DNA of 64,000 nt, from NCBI RefSeq assembly GCF_002916655.1, contig NZ_PPSM01000009.1, positions 1-64,000 of the forward strand, written 5' to 3'. This document shows, in pieces, positions 49,545 to 58,822 of the stretch. Under the pieces are notes generated by a model. The model was not told where the DNA came from. It saw only the letters and a program-made list of their open reading frames with translations, and searched no databases. This DNA comes from Novosphingobium sp. HII-3. Its GTDB lineage: Bacteria; Pseudomonadota; Alphaproteobacteria; Sphingomonadales; Sphingomonadaceae. The position numbers and the translations under genes were made by a program. Positions within the stretch are counted from its first letter, which is position 1, and each line of letters opens with the position of its first letter.

Positions 49545-52500
49545 TCAATGCGCAGTTGCAGGGCGAGCCACAGTGGAATGCTGGCGCTCCTGTGCTCGAA
49601 CCTTTGCGCCGCCGACTGGGCCACCATCTCTCTGGCGCTGTTCCCGATTGAGGAGCCGCAAACCGTTGAGAACGACCAGCAGGGAGGCCCCAACATCGGC
49701 GGCGATCGCGCCCCAAAGGGATGCGAGACCGATCACCGTCAGCACTGTGAACAACAGCTTCACGGCGATCGAGAAGGCGATATTCTGCCGAATGACGGCG
49801 AGCGTGGCTCGTGAATGGCGCACGAGCCAGGGAAGTCTGGAGAGGTCGTCCGACATCAGGGCGACGTCTGCCGTTTCGATGGCTGCGTCGCTCCCCATTG
49901 CGCCCATGGCAATGCCGAGATTGGCGCGGCCCATGGCAGGGGCGTCATTGACCCCGTCACCCACCATGGCGACGACGCCATAGCGCCGAACCAGGTCCTC
50001 GACGGCCGTGACCTTGTCGCCGGGCAGAAGTTCCGCGCGAACTTCATCAATGCCGGTCTGCTTGGCAATCGCCTCGGCGGTGGCCCGATTGTCGCCTGTC
50101 AGCATCACCACTTTTTCCACGCCCGCCCGATGCAGCGCGGTGACGATATCCTTGGCTTCAGCCCTCACAGCATCGGCAACAGCGATCAGTCCCCAGACTT
50201 CCTGGCCGTCGCCAACGGCGACAATGGTCCGGCCAGCGCCGGAAAGTGTGTCGGCGCGTTCCAGGATGGCCGGTGAGCCGACCGCGCGTTCATCGAGGTA
50301 GCGGCGTGACCCAAGCCAGACTTCGCGACCGGAGACGCGGCCGGTCATGCCGCGACCCGTGATGGCCTGGACGGCCTCGGCCGGTTGTGCGGCAATGCCG
50401 TTTTCTGTTGCCCTCGCCAAAATAGCGCGGGCGATGGGGTGCTCGCTGCGCGCCTCGAGGGCTGCTGCTAACCGAAGAAGGTCATCCTCGTTTCGGCTGC
50501 CGAGCGCCAAGATCTCCACGACCTGAGGACGTCCTTCGGTGAGCGTCCCCGTCTTGTCCATGGCGATTGCTTTCAAGCGCGCCGGCGTCTCGAGATGGAC
50601 GCCGCCTTTCACCAACACGCCCTGCTTCGCAGCTCCCGCAAGGGCAGCCACAATGGTCACGGGCGTCGAGATGACAAGGGCGCAGGGGCAGGCGATCACG
50701 AGCAATACGAGGGCGCGATAGAACCAAACCTCCCAGCCACCACCGAGCAACAGCGGCGGCACCAAAAAAACGGCTATCGCGAGCGCCATAACGACGGGCG
50801 TATAGACGCGTGCAAATTTCTCGACCCACTGCTCGCTGGGAGCCCGCCGGCCCTGCGCGGAGCCGACCATGCGGATGATCTGCGCGAGCGTGGTATCGCT
50901 TGACGCCTTGGTGGTCACGACGTCCAGCGCGCCTTCGCCGTTGATGGTGCCTGCAAAAACGTCGTCTCCTTCCGATTTGAAGACCGGGACGCTTTCGCCG
51001 GTGATCGGTGCCTGGTTGACCTCACTCTCTCCGGCGGCCACACGGCCGTCGAGCGGTACTTTATCGCCAGGTCGAATAATGATGTGCGAACCGACACGGA
51101 CTTCGGCTGCCGGCACGTCTCTCTCCGTGCCGTCTTCAAGCATGATGCGCGCGGTCGGCGGCGCGAGCTCCATCAGGGCCGCCACGGCCCGCCGCGCTCG
51201 GCCGAGGCTCCAGGCCTCGAGAGCAAGGGCGAGCGCGAAGAAGAACGAAACCGTTGCGGCTTCGAACCAAGCGCCAATTCCGATCGCACCCACGACGGCG
51301 ATCACCATCAGGAGGTTCATGTCGGGACGCAGGCGCCTGGCCGCGAGCCAAGCCTTCGGGGCCACGTAACGCACAGCACAAAGCGCGGCGAGCGTATAGA
51401 GAATGACGCTTAGCAGCGGCGTTGCACCTGCACCATGTTCGCCTGCCTCGAAGGCCGCGATGATTCCACCTCCGACCCAGGCGTGAACCGCAAATCCGAT
51501 CGCGACGAACAGGCCGCTCGCAGCAGTCAGCCATGATTGAATGCGTCTGCGCCGCTCTTCTGCCCGTGCCCCTTCGCTGGTGGCGCCCTCGGTCCAGGGC
51601 TCCGCCTGCAGGCCGGCGCGTACAACGGCCTTCTCGATCTTGGCCTCCAAGGCGGCGTCAGGCGCCATGTCGATCGACATGCGGCCGTTAAGAAGGTCGA
51701 AAGCGAGCTTGTCCTCACCAACGAGCGGGCCGACTTCGCGCTTCAGGGCGGCGATCTCGTCGGCACAATCCATGCCATGGATTCGATAGACAACGCCGCC
51801 AGGCAGATTGATCGGCGGCGGGCTGAGGGCTTCCTTCACGTTGGTCGCGCAACCGCACGCGGATCCTGCGGCATCGCAGGTTGCCTGCTCAGCAACGGCC
51901 GGCGCTGTCCACAGCTCAGCCCGCATCCCGGTTCGCGCGACCGCCTGTTCGATCTCTTGGAGGGTTGTCCCGCTCTGAGGTGCAATGGTCATCGCACCCT
52001 GCGAAGTGTCGAAGGCGAGCTTATCCTCGCCAACGAGCGGTCCCAGTTCCCTGGTCAGAGCAGCCACCTCATTCTTGCAGTCGAGGCCGCGCACACGCAG
52101 GAGCATGGTTTCGGCCGAACCATCCTGGATGAGAGAGCCTGACATCCCGGTTCTTGAGATGCCGCTCACGAGTTCGTCGATCGAGGCACGGTGCTGAGGC
52201 GCGACCGTCATCAACCCCTTTGCTGTGTCGAAGGCGAGCCAGTCCTCACCGCCAACCAGAGGGCCGATTTCGCGCTTGAGCATCGCGACCTCGTTTTTGC
52301 AATCGAGGCCCTCGACCTTGAACAGCCACGCCGACGCGGAGGACTTATCCAGCTCAGCCAGCAATTGTGCCCTCATTCCAGTGGTAGCGACCGCCTGCTC
52401 AATGGTATCGAGTGCCGGAGCGGTCAGGCCCGCGACCTCCATGACACCGCCCTTGGTGTCGAACGACAACTTGTCCTCGCCACCGACGACGGGACCGACC

Positions 52501-52598
52501 GCGGCACGAAGCATCCGAACTTCGTTCTGACAATCCAAGCCCTCAACCTTGAAGCGTAACGTGCCTAAGGTGCTTCTAGCCTCGGCTTCAATAGTCAT
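49545..52598 (-). CDS. P1B-type heavy-metal ATPase (ZntA/PbrA-like) with four N-terminal HMA-like repeats
   Basis: The product has 1017 residues. Four tandem HMA-like repeats occupy residues 15-350. Their metal loops are GLDCQNE (Cys23), GLDCKNE (Cys100), GLDCKNE (Cys174) and GMDCADE (Cys278), so each is C-x-x-E, not C-x-x-C. A Cys cluster (241, 248, 250) lies between repeats three and four. The pump core has the CPC motif (VIACPCALVIS), DKTGTLTEG, SEHPIA and GDGVNDAPA. The last membrane helix carries DVGASLLVVLNGLRLL, the Asp used by Zn/Cd/Pb pumps. It exports Zn, Cd or Pb. Its promoter is MerR-type. Confidence 0.95.
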   Translation of the reverse strand: MTIEAEARSTLGTLRFKVEGLDCQNEVRMLRAAVGPVVGGEDKLSFDTKGGVMEVAGLTAPALDTIEQAVATTGMRAQLLAELDKSSASAWLFKVEGLDCKNEVAMLKREIGPLVGGEDWLAFDTAKGLMTVAPQHRASIDELVSGISRTGMSGSLIQDGSAETMLLRVRGLDCKNEVAALTRELGPLVGEDKLAFDTSQGAMTIAPQSGTTLQEIEQAVARTGMRAELWTAPAVAEQATCDAAGSACGCATNVKEALSPPPINLPGGVVYRIHGMDCADEIAALKREVGPLVGEDKLAFDLLNGRMSIDMAPDAALEAKIEKAVVRAGLQAEPWTEGATSEGARAEERRRRIQSWLTAASGLFVAIGFAVHAWVGGGIIAAFEAGEHGAGATPLLSVILYTLAALCAVRYVAPKAWLAARRLRPDMNLLMVIAVVGAIGIGAWFEAATVSFFFALALALEAWSLGRARRAVAALMELAPPTARIMLEDGTERDVPAAEVRVGSHIIIRPGDKVPLDGRVAAGESEVNQAPITGESVPVFKSEGDDVFAGTINGEGALDVVTTKASSDTTLAQIIRMVGSAQGRRAPSEQWVEKFARVYTPVVMALAIAVFLVPPLLLGGGWEVWFYRALVLLVIACPCALVISTPVTIVAALAGAAKQGVLVKGGVHLETPARLKAIAMDKTGTLTEGRPQVVEILALGSRNEDDLLRLAAALEARSEHPIARAILARATENGIAAQPAEAVQAITGRGMTGRVSGREVWLGSRRYLDERAVGSPAILERADTLSGAGRTIVAVGDGQEVWGLIAVADAVRAEAKDIVTALHRAGVEKVVMLTGDNRATAEAIAKQTGIDEVRAELLPGDKVTAVEDLVRRYGVVAMVGDGVNDAPAMGRANLGIAMGAMGSDAAIETADVALMSDDLSRLPWLVRHSRATLAVIRQNIAFSIAVKLLFTVLTVIGLASLWGAIAADVGASLLVVLNGLRLLNREQRQRDGGPVGGAKVRAQERQHSTVARPATAH

Positions 52599-52652
52599 TG
52601 CGGTCTCCTAAATTTGCTTATTCTCTCGAGCCCGGCTCGAATCCTTTCACGC

Positions 52653-52683
52653 ACCATACATTCTGTAGTGGCTACAGGAGCAA
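52653..52683 (-). promoter_or_regulatory. MerR-type promoter of the P-type ATPase operon
   Basis: TTGCTC (52683-52678) and TATGGT (52658-52653) are 19 bases apart on the minus strand. The dyad CTGTAGCCACTACAG fills 52677-52663. It differs from the mer dyad by only two bases at its centre. The CadR/PbrR-like regulator at 55673-56086 is the likely activator. Confidence 0.75.
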
Positions 52684-52727
52684 GAGGCCTTTCAATCGTT
52701 TTTTGCCGTCCAAGCGAGCGACAGACG

Positions 52728-53276
52728 TCAGCGTCCGGCGGCTATCAGCCCGACCACAATTCCATAGCTCGCGATTATTGAGGCGCCGGTGAGCGCCATG
52801 CCAAAAGCCCGGCCTGAGACTCGTTTGGCGTAGCCGAATGCAAAGGTGATGCGGCCAACCAGAAACAGAGCAACCAGCAGCGGTATGAGCACCAGTTCGG
52901 TTTCTCGCAGAAGCGCTGCTAGGGTCAGATGTGCGCCAAAAGCCAGTACTGTCTGCTCCAATGAATTCTGCAGCACCGCGGCACGCACGGCGATTGCCGG
53001 GCTGGGTTTGCCGAACGCCGAGCCCCGTATATCCGCCGGCGAATAGAACCTGCCTCTGCTCACCGCGCCGACGCAGCCGGCCAGCCAGAGAAACATGAGA
53101 ATACTCGCCTTCAACGTGAACGCGATCCGCTCACCGAAGTCCATCTCTGGGCTGAGGCCGAACAATTCAGGAGGCAGCCAGGCATAGCCAACCACAAGGA
53201 CGACCGCCGCGAAGGCGAGCGCGACGGCTGAGGCTCGGACAATGCCCACCTGGTCAGAACTGAGCCTCTTGAACAC
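52728..53276 (-). CDS. MAPEG-like membrane protein
   Basis: The product has 182 residues with four membrane helices. The MAPEG-type block is RGSAFGKPSPAIAVRAAVLQ, NSLEQTVLAFGAHLTLAALL, and RITFAFGYAKRVSGRAFGMA. MAPEG proteins are glutathione-linked membrane enzymes or scaffolds. I place the start at GTG 53276, which has AAGGAG upstream; a longer frame to 53339 is possible. A MerR-type promoter with a 19-bp spacer lies upstream, so expression should be metal-induced. Confidence 0.7.
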   Translation of the reverse strand: MFKRLSSDQVGIVRASAVALAFAAVVLVVGYAWLPPELFGLSPEMDFGERIAFTLKASILMFLWLAGCVGAVSRGRFYSPADIRGSAFGKPSPAIAVRAAVLQNSLEQTVLAFGAHLTLAALLRETELVLIPLLVALFLVGRITFAFGYAKRVSGRAFGMALTGASIIASYGIVVGLIAAGR

Positions 53277-53374
53277 TGTCCTTGCTCCTTGTCGTCCTCC
53301 GCCGCCTGCCTGTGGTGATGAAAGACCGGGGGCGACCACTCATCGCGCGTGGGTTCACACGCCCCGATCATAGG

Positions 53375-53405
53375 TATATAAATCCTGTAGTAACTACAGA
53401 ATCAA
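53375..53405 (-). promoter_or_regulatory. MerR-type promoter of the MAPEG-like gene
   Basis: TTGATT (53405-53400) and TATATA (53380-53375) are 19 bases apart on the minus strand. The dyad CTGTAGTTACTACAG fills 53399-53385. It is the third copy of nearly the same operator in this window. Confidence 0.75.
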
Positions 53406-53512
53406 CCCTTGCGAGGGGTCGAGGCCGTGACTGAACCCGGTCGCCGTAACAGCGGTCACGGCCACTTGGTGCCGAGATCGGGCACCGCAAGAACACGAGA
53501 TGAGACCGGCGG

Positions 53513-55558
53513 ATGAGCTTCTATTCGATTTATCAGCAGGGTTTCGTTCGCGTGGCTGCCTGTACACCGAAATGCGAAGTCGCCGATCCCAGCTACAATG
53601 TCGCTGAGACGCTCGCGCTCGCCCGCGACGGTGCGCGCCAGGGTGTTGCGCTGATGGTGTTCCCGGAATTGGGCCTCTGCGGTTACGCGGTTGACGATCT
53701 TCTCGGCCAAGCCGCGTTGCTGCAGCGGGTGGAACAAGCGATCGAGGAAGTCGCGGCCGCGAGCCGCGAGCTTTCGCCGGTTCTGCTCATCGGCGCGCCG
53801 CTGGTGCGGGAAGGACGACTCTACAATTGCGCTGTCGCCGTCCATCGTGGGCGCATTTTGGGTGTTGTTCCCAAAGGACATCTGCCGAATTATCGGGAAT
53901 TCTACGAAAAGCGTTGGTTCGCTTCGGGCCGAAACTTGAAAGGCGCTACCATCGAGATCGCTGGTCAGTCCGTCCCCTTCGGAATGGATATGATTTTCGC
54001 GGCCGAGGATTTGCCAGGCTTCGTCTTCCACGTCGAGCTGTGCGAGGACGTATGGGGACCGGCTCCGCCCAGCGACTTTGCCGCGCTCGCTGGCGCTCTC
54101 ATCCTTACCAACCTCTCGGCCAGCAACATCACTGTCGGCAAGGCCGAAACCCGCCGGCTGCTCTGCGCAACCCAATCGGCGCGGTGCTGGGCTGCATACA
54201 TCTATTCCGCGGCCGGTCCGGGCGAGTCGACGACGGACCTCGCTTGGGACGGTCAAGCCTGCATTTATGAACTCGGGCAGCTGCTGGCAGAGACCGAACG
54301 GTTCCCGCAGGACTCGCAAATGGCCATCGCCGATGTCGACGTTGATAGGCTCAGACTGGAGCGCCTGCGCACCGGCACCTTCAACGAGGCGGCCATCGCA
54401 CAAGCTATGCCTGAAGACAGGTTCCGGCGTATCGGCTTCCGGTTCGAGCCGTCGATGACGGACCTCGGGCTGCGCAGGGCCGTCGCGCGCTTCCCCTATG
54501 CTCCAGCCGATCCGGCACGCCTCGACCAGGACTGTTATGAGGCCTACAGCATCCAGGTCCAGGGGTTGATGAAGCGCCTTCAGGCGACGGGCATCCGCCG
54601 CGTCTGCATCGGGGTCTCCGGTGGTCTGGACTCCACTCACGCGCTGATCGTGGCGGCGAAAGCGTTCGACCGGCTAGGCTGGCCCCGGTCCGACATTCTC
54701 GGCTTCACGATGCCGGGCTTCGCGACGGGGGAGGCCACCAAGGCAAATGCCTGGACGCTGATGCGTAGTCTCGGCGTCACCGCCGAGGAGATCGACATCA
54801 AGCCGTTGGCGCAGCAGATGCTGGCGTCACTTCAGCATCCGTTCGCGCAAGGCGAGCCGGTTTACGACGTGACGTTCGAGAACGTGCAGGCGGGCCTGCG
54901 CACGGACATCTTGTTCCGTGCAGCCAACCAGCGAGGCGCCATGGTGCTTGGCACTGGCGATCTGTCCGAAATCGCGCTCGGCTGGTCGACCTACGGTGTC
55001 GGCGACCATATGAGCCACTACAACGTCAACGCGTCGGTGCCGAAAACACTCATCCAGCATTTGATCCGCTGGGTGGCACAGTCAGCCGCCTTCGATGAGG
55101 CAACGAACGGCACGTTGCTCTCCATTCTTGACACTGTGATTTCGCCAGAACTCGTGCCGGCCGGCGAAGGCGGCGCCTTACAAAGTACGGAGGAGAAGAT
55201 TGGGCCTTATGAACTGCAGGATTTTACCCTGTTTTATTTGACGCGCTATGGCCTGAAGCCGTCGAAGATCGCTTTCCTGGCCTTCCATGCCTGGCGTGAC
55301 GCCACCGCCGGAGCTTGGCCTCCACAGTATCCGGAAGAGCGCCGTCGCGCATATGATCTGCCCACAATCAGATCGTGGATGGAGGTGTTCCTCTATCGCT
55401 TCTTCACGATCAGCCAGTTCAAGCGCTCGGCGTCGCCGAACGGCCCCAAAGTCACTGCTGGCGGCTCGCTGTCGCCGCGCGGCGATTGGCGCGCTCCGTC
55501 GGATGGCAACGCCCGCCTCTGGTTGGAGGAGTTGCGCGCTCACACGCCGTCGGAATGA
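53513..55558 (+). CDS. nadE: NAD+ synthetase, glutamine-dependent
   Basis: The product has 681 residues. The N-terminal nitrilase-type glutaminase holds the Glu-Lys-Cys triad: Glu52 in [14 protein letters not shown], Lys121 in VVPKGHLPN and Cys177 in [12 protein letters not shown]. The C-terminal synthetase has the ATP loop [12 protein letters not shown] at about 370. It carries [20 protein letters not shown] and [15 protein letters not shown] further on. It makes NAD from deamido-NAD. Such a long NadE is normally chromosomal, so its presence in a metal-resistance segment is unexpected. It is divergent from the MAPEG-like gene. Confidence 0.93.
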   Translation: MSFYSIYQQGFVRVAACTPKCEVADPSYNVAETLALARDGARQGVALMVFPELGLCGYAVDDLLGQAALLQRVEQAIEEVAAASRELSPVLLIGAPLVREGRLYNCAVAVHRGRILGVVPKGHLPNYREFYEKRWFASGRNLKGATIEIAGQSVPFGMDMIFAAEDLPGFVFHVELCEDVWGPAPPSDFAALAGALILTNLSASNITVGKAETRRLLCATQSARCWAAYIYSAAGPGESTTDLAWDGQACIYELGQLLAETERFPQDSQMAIADVDVDRLRLERLRTGTFNEAAIAQAMPEDRFRRIGFRFEPSMTDLGLRRAVARFPYAPADPARLDQDCYEAYSIQVQGLMKRLQATGIRRVCIGVSGGLDSTHALIVAAKAFDRLGWPRSDILGFTMPGFATGEATKANAWTLMRSLGVTAEEIDIKPLAQQMLASLQHPFAQGEPVYDVTFENVQAGLRTDILFRAANQRGAMVLGTGDLSEIALGWSTYGVGDHMSHYNVNASVPKTLIQHLIRWVAQSAAFDEATNGTLLSILDTVISPELVPAGEGGALQSTEEKIGPYELQDFTLFYLTRYGLKPSKIAFLAFHAWRDATAGAWPPQYPEERRRAYDLPTIRSWMEVFLYRFFTISQFKRSASPNGPKVTAGGSLSPRGDWRAPSDGNARLWLEELRAHTPSE

Positions 55559-55672
55559 ACGTGCCCTGAGGGTTGGCGCTCAGCGGCCAACGGCAATCGG
55601 CGCACGGATGCCGATGACGCTTCCGCCCAGTTGTTATCCCTACTCGAACCACCGTTACGGAATGAATTCGCC

Positions 55673-56086
55673 ATGATCACCATCGGAGCCTTGTCACAAC
55701 GGACAGGCGTCAATATCGAGACAATCCGCTACTACGAGCGGATCAATCTCATCCCGCCGCCGCCCCGCACAGAGAGCAGGCGGCGCCTCTATGAAGCAGA
55801 GGATGTTCGGCGACTGACGTTCATACGCCATTCCAGGGATCTCGGCTTCGACATCCCGGCTATTAAGACGATGCTCGCTCTGCAGGAAAGGCCAGAGTCC
55901 TCTTGTGAGCAGGTGAGCCGAATTGCCACCGATCAGCTCGAAGCCGTCGAGGTGCGGATCCGACGCCTTCTCGGACTTAAGAGCGAGCTCACTCGGATGA
56001 TCAAATCGTGCGACAATGGGAAAGTCGCATCGTGCCGGATCATAGAAGTTTTAGCTGACTCACCCAACTCGCATGATGCCCCCTGA
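55673..56086 (+). CDS. CadR/PbrR-type MerR regulator
   Basis: The product has 137 residues. The DNA-binding region is MITIGALSQRTGVNIETIRY, followed by RRRLYEAEDVRRLTFIRHSR and a dimerisation helix. Cys residues are at 78, 113 and 121 (SSCEQVS and KSCDNGKVASC), the spacing seen in lead/cadmium sensors. ATG 55673 is chosen because the helix-turn-helix starts there. It lies 115 bases after nadE in the same direction. It probably controls the two MerR-type promoters at 52653-52683 and 53375-53405. Confidence 0.88.
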   Translation: MITIGALSQRTGVNIETIRYYERINLIPPPPRTESRRRLYEAEDVRRLTFIRHSRDLGFDIPAIKTMLALQERPESSCEQVSRIATDQLEAVEVRIRRLLGLKSELTRMIKSCDNGKVASCRIIEVLADSPNSHDAP

Positions 56087-56250
56087 ATCGCTGAGGAATT
56101 CAGGAACATCCACGACTTTGTTGGCTAGGGAGTGCCCGAATACCCCATCTATAATAGTCGTTCTAGTTGGCTGACGCTACCTGATACTGCCTTCTGAAGT
56201 CCGAACGCGCGCCTTTAGGCGGAAACTGATTCGGTCGCCCCAGGCGGAAG

Positions 56251-56280
56251 GCCCCGCCCGGTTCGATCCGGGCGGGGCTT
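56251..56280 (-). terminator. Strong hairpin downstream of the second DUF736 gene
   Basis: GCCCCGCCCGG and CCGGGCGGGGC form an 11-bp perfect stem with loop TTCGAT. It lies between convergent genes, so it may stop both. Confidence 0.75.
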
Positions 56281-56292
56281 CGCGCGGGGACG

Positions 56293-56619
56293 TCAGTCCC
56301 CGTTGCGGCGATTGGGGCGGGACCAGATCAGGCTGTAGGTGTCTGCGTCCTCGTCGTCGAAGAGGTTGGCGAAGATCGGGGCGTTGAAGCTCGGATCGTC
56401 GAGCTTGAGGCCGAGATAGTCGCGACCCTCGTTGGAGCGCTTGGCCCAGGCGGCGCCGATCTCGGCGCGGCCGACGAGGATGCGGTGGCTAGGGGCGTTC
56501 TCGCCGGCAGAGCGGGTTTCGGGGACGATGCGGACGCCCTTGGCCTGGACGCTGAGGGTGACGATTTCGCCGGTGAACTCGTTCGAGCCGGTCTTCTTGA
56601 AGGTGCCGATGGTCGCCAT
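56293..56619 (-). CDS. DUF736 protein, second copy
   Basis: The product has 108 residues. The pattern IGTFKKTGSNEFTGEIVTLS, ENAPSHRILVGRAEIGAAW, RDYLGLKLDDPSFNAPIFAN and DADTYSLIWSRPNRR is that of DUF736. It is clearly a paralog of 39446-39781. This one sits at the head of the accessory region of the ICE and not in the transfer operon. It may have a separate function. The role of the family is unknown. Confidence 0.85.
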   Translation of the reverse strand: MATIGTFKKTGSNEFTGEIVTLSVQAKGVRIVPETRSAGENAPSHRILVGRAEIGAAWAKRSNEGRDYLGLKLDDPSFNAPIFANLFDDEDADTYSLIWSRPNRRNGD

Positions 56620-57180
56620 TGTAAGTCTCCGTTTTCCGTTCCCGAGCCCGCACCATTGCGGCCTCGATGGCGATCGGTTGGCCGGAGGCGATTGACGGCG
56701 CACCCCACAGGGGCCTGACAGCTAAGGAGGGCTTTCTTGTCTCGCGAGGAATGGCGGCGCAGCCGGCAGGGGAAGAAAGCTCGACGCCGCTGTTGCGTCA
56801 TAGGCGATCGAGGCGCAGCCGACCTTCGGCCAGATCAGGCCATTGAAGAGGCCGTTTGGAGCGGTCGAGGCACGGTAAGAAAACGGAGAAGATGGCGGCC
56901 CTCCGCATCGGCAACCGGCGTCGCAACAATGCTCACCCGCTTCGCCTCCTTCCGGCAGGGCACGGCGCTGCATCCTGACCCTTTACCGCCATTGGGGAGA
57001 TCGCCGCGCCGGACGTGCGGTGTGCCGCCGAGACATGTTCCTGCTACGGCAGCGCTCCAATGAAAGCCGCTTCCCGGGCTCAGCTCGATCCGCACCCCAC
57101 GCTTCAATCCCAACGGCCCCAGACAACGTGGGCGGCCGTGGCCCACCGCTGGTCTGCTCTCGCAACGGCGATGACGACGA
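56620..57180. other. Gene-free stretch
   Basis: About 560 bases in which no open frame has both a ribosome site and a recognisable or protein-like composition. I see no strong repeat. A promoter for the DUF736 gene is expected near 56640-56720. Confidence 0.5.
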
Positions 57181-57624
57181 TCAGGCTCGCGCGAGATTCC
57201 GGCCGGACGGGCCTGGGGCCGCCGCCATTCCTGCGACCCGCGCGAAGGCGGTGATGCCGACAGCGACCGCGCCGATGACGGAGAAGGTGATCTGCCATCC
57301 GTCGGACGGCATGAGGTGCTTCACGATGCCATGGGTCGCATGGAAACCGGCGATCGCCGCCGGCGCGACAAAGGCGGCGGCCACGATCAGCTTCAGCCAC
57401 ATCGGGCGGATGAAGGTGATCAGGAGATGGCCGACCGCCAGCGTGAAAGCGGCGGCAACGGCACCGACCAGAACCGCGCCGGGGATGCCGGCTCCGGTGC
57501 CGTGCGCCCAGGCGCCCGCGGTCACACCGACGAACGCCGGCAGCGAGAAGACGGCCAGCGTGAACAGCAGCCAGCAAAGCAGGCCGATGGCCGCGAGCGA
57601 TGCAAGTATTGCGAGGATGATCAT
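57181..57624 (-). CDS. Small membrane protein of unknown function
   Basis: The product has 147 residues and four to five hydrophobic segments (MIILAILASLAAIGLLCWLL, VFSLPAFVGVTAGAWAHG, GAVLVGAVAAAFTLAVGHLL, LIVAAAFVAPAAIAGFHA, ITFSVIGAVAVGITAFARVA). Similar polytopic proteins are common accessory genes on sphingomonad ICEs. I recognise no catalytic or metal-binding motif. The His-containing loop THGIVKHLMP is the only polar feature. Confidence 0.65.
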   Translation of the reverse strand: MIILAILASLAAIGLLCWLLFTLAVFSLPAFVGVTAGAWAHGTGAGIPGAVLVGAVAAAFTLAVGHLLITFIRPMWLKLIVAAAFVAPAAIAGFHATHGIVKHLMPSDGWQITFSVIGAVAVGITAFARVAGMAAAPGPSGRNLARA

Positions 57625-57763
57625 GATGGTGGCCTCCGTGAGAAAAGGTCTGACGGTTGCGCCTCCACCACCACCACGGCGCGATCAAACTATAGCGGAA
57701 ATCGACTGTGCCGGGAGCGGAAATCGCGTGCGACTTCCGCGCGGCGGCGCCGGTTCGCCCCGG

Positions 57764-57931
57764 TTATGGGGCGAAGGGATCGATCTCATGGACGATCGCG
57801 GCCATGTCGCCGTCGTACTCGCTGGCGGGCGTCACCGAGAGGGTGCCGTCGCCGGCCTGGAAGATGATGATAGCGGCCATCAGGGTGGTGGCGAGGCTGA
57901 AGGCGAAGGCGTGCGCGTCGTTGAGGGACAT
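57764..57931 (-). CDS. Small membrane-anchored protein of unknown function
   Basis: The product has 55 residues. A single hydrophobic helix (AFAFSLATTLMAAIIIFQAG) is followed by an acidic tail (SEYDGDMAAIVHEIDPF). AGGAG lies upstream of the ATG at 57931. No family is recognised. It lies 139 bases upstream of the membrane protein gene on the same strand, so the two may be co-transcribed. Confidence 0.6.
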   Translation of the reverse strand: MSLNDAHAFAFSLATTLMAAIIIFQAGDGTLSVTPASEYDGDMAAIVHEIDPFAP

Positions 57932-58156
57932 CGATCCGGCTCCTGTTTGAGCGGAGGACCATCCCCCGCTGACAGGCGCCCGAAGTGTCGGACTGAACGC
58001 TGCAATCACCGCGCAGGCGCAGCCGAAGCGGCGGCATGCTCGCATAGCCGACCCTTTACGGGTTGATGGCGTCAGGCGATCAGTCTGACCAAGGATCAGC
58101 GCAGATAAGCGGGGGTGGTTTTCGCGTCAGGAGCCGCGGTGAAACCGGGAAAACCG

Positions 58157-58735
58157 TCAGTCGAGTTCAATCGTCTTGCCATGGTTCTTTTCGAGCCGGT
58201 TCAAATATTTGTTCAGGCTGATCGTGGCGAAGTGCTCGGTGTGAGCGACAGCTTCCAGGAAATCCGCGATCTCGTTGACGGGGACAGCCATCGTCCACAG
58301 GTGCCGTATGACGAGACGTTCGGGCTCGTCCTTCACTGCGAGAGTGAGGCGAACGATGTCCGACGCGTCCGTGTGCGCGGCGATCGAGTTACGGAGGCCG
58401 ATGAGACGTTCATGGACCTGTTTTCCGTCGTCTGATCCTTCGTAGACCTTCTTTGCATCGAGTATCGGAATTCCAGATCCCGACGATGCGTAGCAGCGAC
58501 AATAGGCCATGATTCCGGCGACGAAGAACGCCTGCTGGCGCAGCGAGTTTTCCAGCTCGCCGAGTTCGACAGGGTGGTCACGCACCCACTCGAAGTTGGT
58601 GTGCGCGTTGACGAGGTGCATCAGCATGTGCGTCCACGACGAAAGACGTTCAAATCCGGGGGGATCGAGCGTGAAGCCCTCGGCGACTACAGTTGCAATA
58701 TGGGTTTTATAGTCGTCGTCCGTGATTGTGCTCAT
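58157..58735 (-). CDS. Unknown soluble helical protein
   Basis: The product has 192 residues and looks mainly alpha-helical, without signal peptide or membrane segments. Notable stretches are FERLSSWTHMLMHLVNAHTN, FFVAGIMAYCRCYASSGSG and LIGLRNSIAAHTDASDIVRL. RNSIAAH resembles the R-x-x-x-x-x-H/HEPN-like motif R-N-x-x-x-H found in some toxin or RNase proteins, but with only this one match I do not assign it. It stands alone between accessory genes. Confidence 0.65.
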   Translation of the reverse strand: MSTITDDDYKTHIATVVAEGFTLDPPGFERLSSWTHMLMHLVNAHTNFEWVRDHPVELGELENSLRQQAFFVAGIMAYCRCYASSGSGIPILDAKKVYEGSDDGKQVHERLIGLRNSIAAHTDASDIVRLTLAVKDEPERLVIRHLWTMAVPVNEIADFLEAVAHTEHFATISLNKYLNRLEKNHGKTIELD

Positions 58736-58822
58736 CGAATCCTCGCTGTCCGTTCAGTGCTTTAAGTAGAAACGCTGCGCGGTGCGATCCAGCGTTTCAG
58801 TCGCCTTGCGGGCAGGCGGCGC

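Noticed and set aside
56722-57063. Open frames on both strands in the gap after the second DUF736 gene
   Set aside because: They overlap each other, lack ribosome sites and have no protein-like pattern.
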